A stretch of DNA of 64,000 nucleotides from Streptomyces sp. NBC_00344. GTDB taxonomy: Bacteria; Actinomycetota; Actinomycetes; Streptomycetales; Streptomycetaceae. The stretch spans positions 1,178,001-1,242,000 of the forward strand of contig NZ_CP107996.1 of the NCBI RefSeq assembly GCF_036088315.1, read 5' to 3'. Below the pieces are notes generated by a model, which saw only the letters and a list, made by a program, of their open reading frames with translations, made no database searches and was not told where the DNA came from. Of this stretch, positions 34,706 to 44,119 are shown one piece after another (position 1 is the stretch's first letter; each line of letters starts with the position of its first letter). The translations under genes and the position numbers were made by a program.

Positions 34706-35932
34706 TCAGGACGGCATGCTCCACCGGGCGGGCAGTTCGGCCTCGATGAGGTCGGCTGCCCGCTCCGTGCCGCCTTCCGCCGCCATCTCGGCTCGGACCT
34801 CCGCCAGCCTGCGCGCGACGTCCGGGTCACCGGCCACCGCCAGTACGGCCTCGCGCAGATTCCCGGCGGTGGCCTCCGCCATCGGTACCTGCCGGGCGAC
34901 ACCCAGCGACTGGAGCATGGCGGCGTTGGCGAACTGGTCCACGGCCTGGGGAACAGCGACCATCGGGGTGGCGGTGGCCAGACCCTCCTGGCTGCCGCCC
35001 GCGCCCGCATGGGTGATGAAGGCGTCGGCCTGCTTGAGGATCGCCAGCTGTGGCGCCCAGTTCATCACCTCGACATTGTCGGGGATGCGGCCGATGCCGG
35101 ACGCGTCGACGTGCCTGCCGATCTGCAGCACCATGTGCCAGCCCGGCAGGTTCCCGAAGGCCTGGACGCACTCGCGGTAGAACCGGGGCTGTTGGGTGAA
35201 GACGGACCCCAGCGACACCAGCAGCACCTTCCCGGCCCCGTCCGGCCGTTGCCAGCCGCCCTGCTCCGCCCGCTCCCCCAGGCAGGCACCGACGAAGGTG
35301 TGGACGTTCTCGTCGACGCGGTCCGCGCTGGGCTGCAGAGCCCGGGGAATGAGGACGACGCTGCGGCGGGGACGGCCGACGAACGGGTCCGGGTGTTCGG
35401 TGATGCCGTTGGCCTCGAGCCAGTCATGGAACCGCGCGTAGTACGCCCGGCCCCGCTCGGTGGCCATCAGCCCGGCCGTCATCGGCTCGGCGACCTCTTC
35501 CTCGTATCCCTGCCAGGCCACCAGGTTCGGTGAGAGCGAGATGACCGGCAGGTCCCAGCGGCGCGACAGCACGATCGCCGGATAGGAGGTGATGTCATGG
35601 ATGATCAGATCGGGCACTCCGGCTCCGCCCGGGCCCTCGTACGCCTCGATGAGCTGCGGCAGCACCTGGATCGCGTCGCGGAGGAACGGCTCGATGTTGT
35701 CGATCACCTCAGTACCCCAGGCCTCCGGCTCCTCGTCGGTGGGCAGTGTCGAGGTATAAACGACCGGCTCGGCGCCAGTGGCCGCGACCTTCTCGGCGAA
35801 GGCGGCGGGAATCGCGTAGGTAACGCGATGGCCCCGCGCGACGAGTTCCCTGACCACTTCGATACTCGGGTTCACATGCCCTGCGGCCGCGATGGAGAAC
35901 ATGGCGATATGAGCACGTTTCGGTGACGTCAT
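34706..35932 (-). CDS. mgt: Macrolide-type glycosyltransferase (GT1, MGT family)
   Basis: 408 aa. Acceptor-side [27 protein letters not shown] and the donor-binding C-terminal motif [26 protein letters not shown] define the MGT family that inactivates macrolides by glucosylation, for example the OleD/Mgt type. Cytoplasmic, uses UDP-sugar. ATG at 35932 lies 7 nt after TACGGT, with no Shine-Dalgarno. A palindrome fills the promoter spacer, so expression is probably inducible. Macrolide is the best guess for acceptor; related enzymes take other phenolics. Confidence 0.88.
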   Translation of the reverse strand: MTSPKRAHIAMFSIAAAGHVNPSIEVVRELVARGHRVTYAIPAAFAEKVAATGAEPVVYTSTLPTDEEPEAWGTEVIDNIEPFLRDAIQVLPQLIEAYEGPGGAGVPDLIIHDITSYPAIVLSRRWDLPVISLSPNLVAWQGYEEEVAEPMTAGLMATERGRAYYARFHDWLEANGITEHPDPFVGRPRRSVVLIPRALQPSADRVDENVHTFVGACLGERAEQGGWQRPDGAGKVLLVSLGSVFTQQPRFYRECVQAFGNLPGWHMVLQIGRHVDASGIGRIPDNVEVMNWAPQLAILKQADAFITHAGAGGSQEGLATATPMVAVPQAVDQFANAAMLQSLGVARQVPMAEATAGNLREAVLAVAGDPDVARRLAEVRAEMAAEGGTERAADLIEAELPARWSMPS

Positions 35933-35939
35933 ACGTCGA

Positions 35940-35969
35940 ACCGTAGACGAGACGAGACGTCTCGTGCAA
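35940..35969 (-). promoter_or_regulatory. Promoter with 14-bp palindromic operator for the glycosyltransferase
   Basis: On the minus strand TTGCAC (35969-35964), 18 nt, TACGGT (35945-35940). The perfect palindrome ACGAGACGTCTCGT (35952-35965) sits in the spacer and overlaps the -35. A repressor bound there would block transcription. No regulator gene lies next to it, so the protein acts in trans. Confidence 0.7.
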
Positions 35970-36065
35970 CCACTGCACGGGACCGGTGCCGGTGACACCT
36001 GCGCGCTTGGTCCAGCGCACACGGATGCGAAACTTGGCGGGTTCCATCAACAGCGGGAGACGAAC

Positions 36066-36917
36066 ATGGACGAGTCAACGGCCCGGGACGTACTGGCTGC
36101 CGCGGGTCTGGCCCGGGAAGCGGCGCTACTGTCGCTGGGCGAGAACGCGGTCTTCGCGGCCGACGGTCTCGTCGTCAAGATCGGCCGGGACGCGGAACTC
36201 CTGGAACGCGCCGAACGCGAACTGGCCGTCGCGCTCTGGCTGGCGCAGACCGAGGTCCCCGCGGTCCGCGCCGCGGACCCGAGGCCCCGCATGATCGACG
36301 GCCACCCGGTCACCCTCTGGCACCGGCTTCCCGATGCCCTGCGCCCCGCGGAGCCGGCCGACCTCGCCGCGCTGCTCCGCGCCGTTCACGCGCTGCCCGG
36401 CCCGGACACTCCACTGCCCGGGCGCCGGTTGCTCGACGGCGTCGAGCGCTGGCTGCGGCTGGCAGGGGATGCGATCGACCCGGCCGACGCGGCATTCCTG
36501 CGCGAACGCCGGGACGGATTCGCCACTGCGGCCGCCGCGCTGACACCGCATCTGCCACCCGGTCCGATCCATGGCGACGCGCTGCCCCGCAACGTCCACA
36601 TCGGACCGAGCGGGCCGGTCCTGGTCGACCTCGAGACCTTCTCGTCGGACCTCCGCGAACACGATCTGGTCGTGATGGCACTCTCCCGGGACCGCTACGG
36701 GCTTCCCGCGCAGGCCTACGACGAGTTCACCCGCGCCTACGGCTGGGACGTACGGGAGTGGGAGGGGTGCACCGTACTGCGCGGCGCCCGGGAGACGGCC
36801 AGCTGCGCCTGGGTGGCCCAGCACGCCCCGAGCAACCCCGGGGCACTCGCCGAATTCCGCCGCAGGGTGGCCTCGCTGCGTGAGGGCGACCCCGAAGTGC
36901 GGTGGTATCCCTTCTGA
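36066..36917 (+). CDS. Aminoglycoside phosphotransferase-family protein (APH-like kinase)
   Basis: 283 aa with the bilobal kinase fold: ATP-lobe LGENAVFAADGLVVKIGRD with the Lys, brenner-type catalytic motif HGDALPRNVHI and metal-binding DLETFS. APH-fold members phosphorylate antibiotics, choline or other small molecules. ATG at 36066 with GGGAGA about 6 nt upstream. It is divergent from the glycosyltransferase (133-bp gap). Together with the exporter the group suggests resistance functions, which is inference. Confidence 0.82.
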   Translation: MDESTARDVLAAAGLAREAALLSLGENAVFAADGLVVKIGRDAELLERAERELAVALWLAQTEVPAVRAADPRPRMIDGHPVTLWHRLPDALRPAEPADLAALLRAVHALPGPDTPLPGRRLLDGVERWLRLAGDAIDPADAAFLRERRDGFATAAAALTPHLPPGPIHGDALPRNVHIGPSGPVLVDLETFSSDLREHDLVVMALSRDRYGLPAQAYDEFTRAYGWDVREWEGCTVLRGARETASCAWVAQHAPSNPGALAEFRRRVASLREGDPEVRWYPF

Positions 36918-36927
36918 GGGAGAACTC

Positions 36928-37650
36928 CTAACGGACTGCCGAAGCCGCCCCGCGCAGAGGCCAGTCCGTGTCAACAGCGGCGTCCGCGTTTCCCTTGCTC
37001 CGCAGGAACTCCTGAAAGCCGGTCGCCCAGTCCGCGTACCACTCGACCTGGTTCAGGTGCAGCTCAGCGAGGTCCAGGGCAGCGACCTGCGGATGCCGCT
37101 CGGCTATGGCGATCGCCACCCGCACCGCCGCCAGCGCGTCGGCCGTCGCCTGGTGGGCGCCGTCAAGCACCACGCCGTATTCGGCGCACGCCGCCTCCAG
37201 GGTCCGCTTGCCCTTGCGGTAGCGGTCGACGCCCCGGTCGATGGTGAGGGGGTCGATGACCGGCCCGACCGGAGCACCGCCCAGCCGGTCGCTGAGCGAG
37301 GCCAGGCCGTAACGGCGCAGCTCCGCGGTCAGCAGGCTCAGATCAAATGCCGCGTTGTACGCGACGACGGGCACGCCCTGCGTCCAGTACCCGGTCAGCG
37401 TTTCTGCGATCTCGTCGGCCACGTCGCGCACCGGCCTGCCGTGCGCCACCGCCCGCTCACTGCTGATGCCGTGAATCGCAGAGGCCTGTGCGGGGATGAG
37501 GATCCCCGGATTCGCCAGCCATTCCCGCTGCCGTGACGGATTGCCGTCCCTGCCTCCGACGACCGCGGCCGTCACGATCCGCGCCTCCAGCGGATCCGTG
37601 CCCGTCGTCTCCAGGTCGAAGCCGACCAGCGGTCCCCGATGCCAGCTCAT
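36928..37650 (-). CDS. DnaQ-like 3'-5' exonuclease
   Basis: 240 aa DEDDh exonuclease: ExoI GFDLETTGTDP, ExoII VAYNAAFDLSLL, ExoIII HQATADALAAV with the catalytic His. Removes nucleotides in repair or tRNA/DNA trimming. Smaller than a PolC/DnaE partner, so a stand-alone epsilon-like or RNase-T-like enzyme. GGAGG 5 nt before the ATG. Converges with the APH-like gene. Confidence 0.9.
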   Translation of the reverse strand: MSWHRGPLVGFDLETTGTDPLEARIVTAAVVGGRDGNPSRQREWLANPGILIPAQASAIHGISSERAVAHGRPVRDVADEIAETLTGYWTQGVPVVAYNAAFDLSLLTAELRRYGLASLSDRLGGAPVGPVIDPLTIDRGVDRYRKGKRTLEAACAEYGVVLDGAHQATADALAAVRVAIAIAERHPQVAALDLAELHLNQVEWYADWATGFQEFLRSKGNADAAVDTDWPLRGAASAVR

Positions 37651-37737
37651 GCGGCCCTCCTCAGTGGTGCGTCCCCCAGGTGCTGAACACCCTCGCACGC
37701 GCCACTGACATCGAAGGGCCGCCCCCGGCCCGGACCG

Positions 37738-38001
37738 TCAGCGACGGCTGCTCGAGCGGTCGAGCGCGGCGATACCCACAGCCGCGAGCCCGATCTGGAT
37801 GAGCCACTCGATCCAGTCCACGCCCTTGGTGTCGTCGACACCGACGGCATGGGCGATGAACGCTCCGATGAACGCGGCCACGATACCGACCACGATCGTC
37901 CAGAGGATCCCGATGTGCTGACGGCCGGGGACGACCAGCCGCCCCAGCACGCCGATGACGATGCCGATCACGATCGCACTGATGATGCCTGAGATCTCCA
38001 T
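37738..38001 (-). CDS. GlsB/YeaQ/YmgE family membrane protein
   Basis: 87 aa, three membrane helices (IISAIVIGIVIGVLGRLVV, GILWTIVVGIVAAFIGAFIA, IEWLIQIGLAAVGIAAL) and the transglycosylase-associated-protein signature GRLVVPGRQ. Stress-induced envelope proteins; role not known. AAGGGCGGGG precedes the ATG. Confidence 0.9.
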   Translation of the reverse strand: MEISGIISAIVIGIVIGVLGRLVVPGRQHIGILWTIVVGIVAAFIGAFIAHAVGVDDTKGVDWIEWLIQIGLAAVGIAALDRSSSRR

Positions 38002-38092
38002 GACCCCGCCCTTGTTCCGTTATCCGTCCGACACTGATGCTCGTGCCTGTACCCCCGAGCGGGGCGCGCACGCACGGTCGGGCGGGCCCGGC

Positions 38093-39325
38093 TCAGGAGA
38101 CCGGGCGGGAGTCCGTCCACACGGACTCGAATTCATCCCGGTAGGTCTCGAAGAGACCGTGTTCCGTGTCCTGTCCGTGCCGGACCACCGACCGGCCGCC
38201 GCCCCGCAGTACCAGCACCGGGGCCTCCATGCCGCGGGCCCTGCGCAGATACGACTGGACCACGGCGAGCCCGTCGGCGCCGTCACCGTCGACCAGACAC
38301 GCCATGAAGCGCGGGGTCTCGTCGAAGACATGGATCTCGAAGGCGCCCGGGTCCCGCAGCCGGGAGCGCACCCGCCGCATGTGCAGGATGTTCATCTCCA
38401 CCGAACGGCTCAGCTCTCCCTTCTTCAGACCGAGTTCCCGTTCGCGCCGCTTGACGGCGCTGCTCGCCGGGTTCAGGAAGAGCAGCCGGACGCGGCAGCC
38501 CGACTCCGCCAGCCGTACCAGACGCCGGCCGGAGAAGTTCTGCACGAGGAGGTTCAGGCCTATGCCTATGGCGTCGAGCCTGCGCGCGCCGCCGAAAAGG
38601 TCCTCGGCCGGGATCTGGCGCTGCAGCCGGACCCGGTCCGGGTGAACGCTGACGACATCCGCGTAGCGGTCCCCCACCAGATCCTCGACGGCGTCCACCG
38701 GGAGGCGGTCGGCGGACGGCGCGCCCGATCCGGCACCCAGGATGTTCAGCAGCCGGGACGACGCACGTTCGGCCTGGGACAGAACCGCTTCGGACAGCGC
38801 ACGGTTGCGGGAGACCACGTTGCGGGTGACCTCCAGCTCGTCCAGGGCCAGTTCCACATCGCGCCGGTCGTCGTAGTACGGCTCGAAGCACGGCCAGTGC
38901 TGCACCATGAGCTCGCGCAGCTGCGGCAGCGTCAGAAAGCTGAGCACATTGTCGTCGGCGGGGTCGAGCAGATACCCCTTGCGGCGGGAGACCTCCCGTA
39001 CCGCCACGGCGCGCTGCACCCACTCCTGACCGGCCGGTCCCGCGGCCGCGACCACCCACTCGTCACCGTGCACCGGCTCGTAGATCGGGCGCAGCACAGC
39101 GGCCACCACCGCACGGAGCCGCTGCTCCACGAGGTTCAGCCAGATGTATGCCCGGCCGGCCCGCTGGGCGCGCGTACGCACCTCGTTCCAGGCGTCCGCG
39201 CCCCAGTCCAGCTCCGCCCCGATCTCCACGGGCCGGGCGAGTGACACCGCGCCGGGCGGGACATCTGTGGAGCCCCCTTCGTGACCTGGGTCACCTGGGG
39301 GTAGCTCCAGCCCTCCCGAGCCCAC
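38093..39325 (-). CDS. SAV2148-family HEPN-domain protein
   Basis: 410 aa, recognised as the SAV2148-type family conserved in streptomycetes. Diagnostic stretches are WGADAWNEVRTRAQRAGRAY, RPIYEPVHGDEWVVAAAG, LPQLRELMVQHWPCFEPYYDD, LDAIGIGLNLLVQNFSGRRLV and VRLLFLNPASSAVKRRERELG. HEPN domains are often RNA-binding or RNase modules, but the catalytic Rx4-6H motif is not evident here. GTG at 39325 with AAAGGTGG upstream; no membrane segment. Divergent from glgX. Function unknown. Confidence 0.85.
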   Translation of the reverse strand: MGSGGLELPPGDPGHEGGSTDVPPGAVSLARPVEIGAELDWGADAWNEVRTRAQRAGRAYIWLNLVEQRLRAVVAAVLRPIYEPVHGDEWVVAAAGPAGQEWVQRAVAVREVSRRKGYLLDPADDNVLSFLTLPQLRELMVQHWPCFEPYYDDRRDVELALDELEVTRNVVSRNRALSEAVLSQAERASSRLLNILGAGSGAPSADRLPVDAVEDLVGDRYADVVSVHPDRVRLQRQIPAEDLFGGARRLDAIGIGLNLLVQNFSGRRLVRLAESGCRVRLLFLNPASSAVKRRERELGLKKGELSRSVEMNILHMRRVRSRLRDPGAFEIHVFDETPRFMACLVDGDGADGLAVVQSYLRRARGMEAPVLVLRGGGRSVVRHGQDTEHGLFETYRDEFESVWTDSRPVS

Positions 39326-39544
39326 CCGCGTACCACCTTTCGGTCCCCCATCAACGATCAAGGAAGGGTACTCCGAGCGTGGGAGGCGGTGCAGCCGGAT
39401 GCCCAGGCTGCTTTCTCAACTCCCCTATTCGTGACGACTGTTCTCTGGCAGCCGCTTCGCGGCGAGTGAGCCGATTCATAGTGGTTCGCGGCCGGGACGC
39501 GCTGACAGGCCTGAGCGGGCGCCGAATGTGGAAGAGTCTTCTCC

Positions 39545-41680
39545 ATGCAGGTCTGGCCGGGACAGACATACCCTCTCGGCGCCACGTACGACGGCGCCGG
39601 AACCAACTTCGCGGTCTTTTCGGAGGCCGCCGACCGAATCGAGTTGTGCCTTCTGCACGACGACGGTTCAGAGACAGCGGTGGAGCTCCGCGAGACGGAC
39701 GCCTTCGTCCGCCACGCCTACCTGCCCGGGATCATGCCCGGTCAGCGGTACGGATTCCGGGCGCACGGCCCCTATACGCCGGAGAGCGGGCAGCGCTGCA
39801 ACTCCGCGAAGCTGCTTCTCGACCCCTACGCCAAAGCGGTCAGCGGGCAGGTCAAGTGGGACGAGTCGGTCTACGGCTACCACTTCGGCCGGCCGAACTC
39901 GCGCAACGACCTGGACTCGGCGCCGCACACGATGACGTCGGTGGTCGTCAACCCGTATTTCGACTGGGGCGACGACCGGCTGCCGCGGACGCCGTACCAC
40001 GAGACGGTGCTCTACGAAGCCCACGTCAAGGGCCTGACGATGCTTCATCCCGGCCTGCCGGACGAGATGCGGGGAACGTACGCGGCACTCGCCCATCCGG
40101 CTGTCATCGAACATCTGACCGAACTCGGCATCACAGCACTGGAACTGATGCCGGTTCACCAGTTCGTCAACGACCACAGGCTGGCCGACGCGGGACTCTC
40201 CAACTACTGGGGATACAACACCATCGGCTTCTTCGCCCCGCACAACTCCTACGCCTCCTGGGGGGACCGCGGCGAGCAGGTGCTCGAGTTCAAGCAGGCG
40301 GTACGGGCCCTGCACGAGGCCGGGATCGAGGTGATCCTCGATGTCGTCTACAACCACACGGCGGAGGGCAACCACCTGGGCCCCACGCTCTCCTTCCGGG
40401 GCCTGGACAACACCTCCTACTACCGGCTGACCGACGACCCCCGCTACTACATGGACACCACGGGCACCGGCAACAGTCTGCTGATGCGCTCCCCGCACGT
40501 ACTCCAGATGATCATGGATTCGCTGCGGTACTGGGTCACCGAGATGCACGTCGACGGCTTCCGCTTCGACCTCGCGGCGACCCTGGCCCGCCAGTTCCAC
40601 GAGGTGGACCGTCTCTCCTCGTTCTTCGATCTCGTGCAGCAGGACCCGGTGGTCTCCCAGGTGAAGCTGATCGCCGAGCCCTGGGACGTCGGCGAGGGCG
40701 GCTACCAGGTGGGCAACTTCCCGCCGTTGTGGACCGAGTGGAACGGCAAGTACCGCGATACGGTCCGGGACCTGTGGCGCGGCGAACCACGGACCCTCGC
40801 GGAGTTCGCCGGACGGCTGACCGGCTCCTCCGACCTGTATCAGGACGACGGACGGCGTCCGCTCGCCTCCATCAACTTCACCACCTGCCACGACGGCTTC
40901 ACCCTGCATGACCTGGTCGCCTACAACGACAAGCACAACGAGGCGAACGGCGAGAACAACCGGGACGGCGAGAGCCACAACCGGTCCTGGAACTGCGGGA
41001 CCGAGGGCGGGACGGACGACCCGGCCGTACGGGAACTGCGCGACCGTCAGATGCGTAACTTCATGGCCACACTGCTGCTCTCGCAGGGCGTGCCGATGCT
41101 GAGCCACGGCGACGAGTTCGCCCGTACCCAGCAGGGCAACAACAACGCCTACTGCCAGGACAGCGAGCTGGCCTGGGTCGCCTGGCCGGACCCGGCACAG
41201 CCTGCCTCCGGCGACGGCGCCGAGGGCACACTGCTCGACTTCACCCGTGCGATGGTGGCCCTGCGCAGGGAACACCCGGTCTTCAGACGGCGGCGCTTCT
41301 TTCACGGCCGCCCGGTGGAGGGCACCCATGACGAGCTCTCCGACATCGCCTGGTTCACCCCCGAAGGCGGCGAGATGGTGCAGCGCGACTGGCAGGCGGC
41401 CCACGCCAAGGCCCTGACCGTCTTCCTCAACGGCAACGCCATTTCGGAGCCAGGCACCCGCGGCGAGCGGATCGCGGACGACTCGTTTCTGATGATGTTC
41501 AACGCGAGCGCGGAGGAGATCGAATTCCTGGTACCGGTGAATCACGGCCGGCAGTGGGAGGTCGTCGTCGACACGGCCCGTACGGAGGGTGTCCCGCCGG
41601 GGCAGGGGCCGAAAGTCGACGCCGGTGACCGGATCACGCTGATCGGGAGGAGCCTGACCGTGCTGAAACGGCCGGCCTGA
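39545..41680 (+). CDS. glgX: Glycogen debranching enzyme GlgX
   Basis: 711 aa GH13 isoamylase-type enzyme that cuts alpha-1,6 branches of glycogen. N-terminal CBM48 (WPGQTYPLGATYDGAGTNFAVFSEAA), region I DVVYNHTAEGN, region II DGFRFDLAATL with the nucleophile Asp, region III ending at IAEPWD with the acid Glu, and region IV FTTCHDGFTLHD. Supplies linear maltodextrins, the substrate of TreY next door. ATG at 39545 with GGAAGAG 8 nt upstream. Confidence 0.95.
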   Translation: MQVWPGQTYPLGATYDGAGTNFAVFSEAADRIELCLLHDDGSETAVELRETDAFVRHAYLPGIMPGQRYGFRAHGPYTPESGQRCNSAKLLLDPYAKAVSGQVKWDESVYGYHFGRPNSRNDLDSAPHTMTSVVVNPYFDWGDDRLPRTPYHETVLYEAHVKGLTMLHPGLPDEMRGTYAALAHPAVIEHLTELGITALELMPVHQFVNDHRLADAGLSNYWGYNTIGFFAPHNSYASWGDRGEQVLEFKQAVRALHEAGIEVILDVVYNHTAEGNHLGPTLSFRGLDNTSYYRLTDDPRYYMDTTGTGNSLLMRSPHVLQMIMDSLRYWVTEMHVDGFRFDLAATLARQFHEVDRLSSFFDLVQQDPVVSQVKLIAEPWDVGEGGYQVGNFPPLWTEWNGKYRDTVRDLWRGEPRTLAEFAGRLTGSSDLYQDDGRRPLASINFTTCHDGFTLHDLVAYNDKHNEANGENNRDGESHNRSWNCGTEGGTDDPAVRELRDRQMRNFMATLLLSQGVPMLSHGDEFARTQQGNNNAYCQDSELAWVAWPDPAQPASGDGAEGTLLDFTRAMVALRREHPVFRRRRFFHGRPVEGTHDELSDIAWFTPEGGEMVQRDWQAAHAKALTVFLNGNAISEPGTRGERIADDSFLMMFNASAEEIEFLVPVNHGRQWEVVVDTARTEGVPPGQGPKVDAGDRITLIGRSLTVLKRPA

Positions 41681-41734
41681 CGGTCGGTGGGCGCGCGGTG
41701 ACAGGGAGCCGCAAAACGGGGTACGTAGGTTCTT

Positions 41735-44119
41735 ATGACGCCCACTGCGACGTACCGGCTCCAGATCCAGCCGGAGTTCCCCTTCTCGGCCGCCGAGAAA
41801 GCAGTGCCGTATCTCGCTGCCCTCGGCGTGTCGCATCTCCATCTGTCGCCGGTCCTGGACGCGGTGCCCGGCTCCACCCACGGCTATGACGTGGTCGACC
41901 ACACCCTCGTACGCGAAGAGCTCGGCGGCGAGAAGGGCCTGCGGTCCCTGGCCAGGGCCGCACGGACACACGGGCTCGGCCTGGTCGTGGACATCGTGCC
42001 GAACCACATGGCGGCGGCCCCCCGTTTCAACCGGCAGCTGTGGGAAGTGCTCCGCGAAGGGCCCGCGTCGCCGTACGCGCGCTGGTTCGACATCGACTGG
42101 GAAGCCGGCGGCGGCAAGGTGCTGCTGCCGGTGCTGGGGCACCGCATCGGCGACGAACTGGGAAGGCTGTCCGTCGACGGAGATGTGCTGCGCTACTACG
42201 GTCACGCCTTTCCGCTGCGCGAGGGCACCGCGAATCTGCCGCTGCCCGCACTGCTGGATGCGCAGTGGTACCGGCTGGCCTGGTGGCGGCTCGCCCGTAC
42301 CGAGCTCAACTACCGGCGTTTCTTCACCATCTCCGACCTGATCGGCCTGCGCGTCGAGGATCCCGAGGTCTTCGCCGCGACCCATGCCAAGATCCTGGAG
42401 CTGATGCACGACGGCGTGGTCGACGGGCTGCGCGTCGACCACCCGGACGGCCTCGCGGATCCGGGCGGATACCTCGGCCGGCTGGACGAGGCGACCGGCG
42501 GCCGCTGGACGGTGGTCGAGAAGATCCTCACCGGTGACGAACAGCTGCCTGCCGACTGGCCGGTCGCCGGGACGACCGGCTATGAAGCCCTGCACCGGAT
42601 CGACGGACTGTTCACCGACCCGGCAGGCGCGGACGAGCTGGCCCGCCGCTACCGGGACTTCACCGGGTTGCCGGCGGACCGGGGCGGTCACTGGGAAGCG
42701 ACGGTGCGCCGGGCGGCGTACGAGGTGATCACCCATGAGCTGGCCGCGGAGACGGCGTTCCTGGTCCGTACGGCGGCGCGGATCTGCGAGGCGGACCCCG
42801 CGCTGCGCGACCATGCGCCGTGGGCGCTGCGGCTGGCGCTGCGCGAACTGCTGGTGCGCCTCACCGTCTACCGGCCGTATGTGACCGCCGGCGGCCCGAC
42901 CCCCGGCACGGCGGATGCCACGCTGGACGAGGAGACGGTGCGGCAGGCCGTCGCCTCCTTCTCCGTCGACGAGGAGTCGTCGGCCGTCGGTGTCGTACGG
43001 GGTCTGGCGCTGGGCAGACTGGGCGGCGGACAGGACAGGGCCACCTTCTGTGCCCGTTTCGCGCAGACCGCTTCGGCGCTGCGCGCCAAGTCGGTGGAGG
43101 ACACCGCCTTCTACCGGTACACCCCGCTGATCCCGGCCGGGGAGGTCGGCGGTGATCCGGGCTCCCCCGCGACGAGCCCGGCGCAGTTCCATGCGTTCTG
43201 CGCCCGCCGTGCCCGGGACTGGCCGGCCGGCGGAACCGTCCTCACCACCCACGACACCAAGCGCAGCGCCGACGTCCGGGCGCGGATCGCGGTTCTGACC
43301 GAGTGTCCGGCACGGTGGGCGGAGCTGCTGGGCCGGCTGACCACGCCCGCGCCCGACCCACAGGTGGCCTGGGCGGCCTGGCAGACCGCCCTCGGGTTCG
43401 GAGCACCCGATCAGGAACGGCTCGGGCCCGCCCTGCTGAAATCCGTCCGGGAGGCCGGTCTGCGCACCAGCTGGACCGAGCAGAATCCGGAGTACGAGCA
43501 GGCGGTCGCCGATTTCGTGGCCGCAGGACCGGCCGGGCCCGCGTATGTCGCGGTCGCCCGGTTCTCCCGAGGGCTCGATCCGCACGCGCGGGCGAATGTG
43601 CTCGGTGCCGCACTGGTCCATCTGACGATGCCCGGGGTGCCCGACCTCTACCAGGGAACCGAGGATGTCTACCTCGCGCTGATGGATCCCGACAATCGCC
43701 GGCCGATGCGCCCGGTGGGCCCTCCCGGCCCGTCCGACACGGCCGACCGCCCGGATCTCTCGGCGGAGAAGTGCGCGATGACTCGGACGGCGCTGCTGCT
43801 GCGCCGCGAGTATCCCGAGGTCTTCGGAGAGTCGGGCAGCTATGCGCCACTGACCGCCGAAGGACCGGCCGGCGACCACTGCCTGGCGTTCTGCCGCTCG
43901 GGAGAGGTCGTCACGGCGGTCACCAGACTGTCGCTGCGGCTGGCGGACGCGGGCGGGTGGCGGGACACCGCGCTGCCGCTGCCGGCCGGTGTGTGGAGCG
44001 ATCTGCTGCATCCGGAGCGGGAGTTCACGGGCACGGTGGCCGTGCGGGATCTCTTCGCCGGGCGGCCGGTCGCGCTGCTCAAGCGGGCCGCACCAGCAGA
44101 GACCGGGGCGCGCGGGTGA
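41735..44119 (+). CDS. treY: Malto-oligosyltrehalose synthase
   Basis: 794 aa. Isomerises the reducing-end alpha-1,4 bond of maltodextrin to the alpha,alpha-1,1 bond. MTPTATYRLQIQPEFPFSAAE, PYLAALGVSHLHLSPVLDAVPGSTHGYDV, VPNHMA, DGLRVDHPDGLADPGGYL (nucleophile Asp), WTVVEKIL (acid Glu) and LTTHDTKRSADVRAR are TreY-specific. Ends 41 bp inside the convergent P450-like gene. GTGACA, 18 nt, TACGTA, then 7 nt to ATG suggests its own leaderless promoter besides any read-through from glgX. Confidence 0.95.
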   Translation: MTPTATYRLQIQPEFPFSAAEKAVPYLAALGVSHLHLSPVLDAVPGSTHGYDVVDHTLVREELGGEKGLRSLARAARTHGLGLVVDIVPNHMAAAPRFNRQLWEVLREGPASPYARWFDIDWEAGGGKVLLPVLGHRIGDELGRLSVDGDVLRYYGHAFPLREGTANLPLPALLDAQWYRLAWWRLARTELNYRRFFTISDLIGLRVEDPEVFAATHAKILELMHDGVVDGLRVDHPDGLADPGGYLGRLDEATGGRWTVVEKILTGDEQLPADWPVAGTTGYEALHRIDGLFTDPAGADELARRYRDFTGLPADRGGHWEATVRRAAYEVITHELAAETAFLVRTAARICEADPALRDHAPWALRLALRELLVRLTVYRPYVTAGGPTPGTADATLDEETVRQAVASFSVDEESSAVGVVRGLALGRLGGGQDRATFCARFAQTASALRAKSVEDTAFYRYTPLIPAGEVGGDPGSPATSPAQFHAFCARRARDWPAGGTVLTTHDTKRSADVRARIAVLTECPARWAELLGRLTTPAPDPQVAWAAWQTALGFGAPDQERLGPALLKSVREAGLRTSWTEQNPEYEQAVADFVAAGPAGPAYVAVARFSRGLDPHARANVLGAALVHLTMPGVPDLYQGTEDVYLALMDPDNRRPMRPVGPPGPSDTADRPDLSAEKCAMTRTALLLRREYPEVFGESGSYAPLTAEGPAGDHCLAFCRSGEVVTAVTRLSLRLADAGGWRDTALPLPAGVWSDLLHPEREFTGTVAVRDLFAGRPVALLKRAAPAETGARG

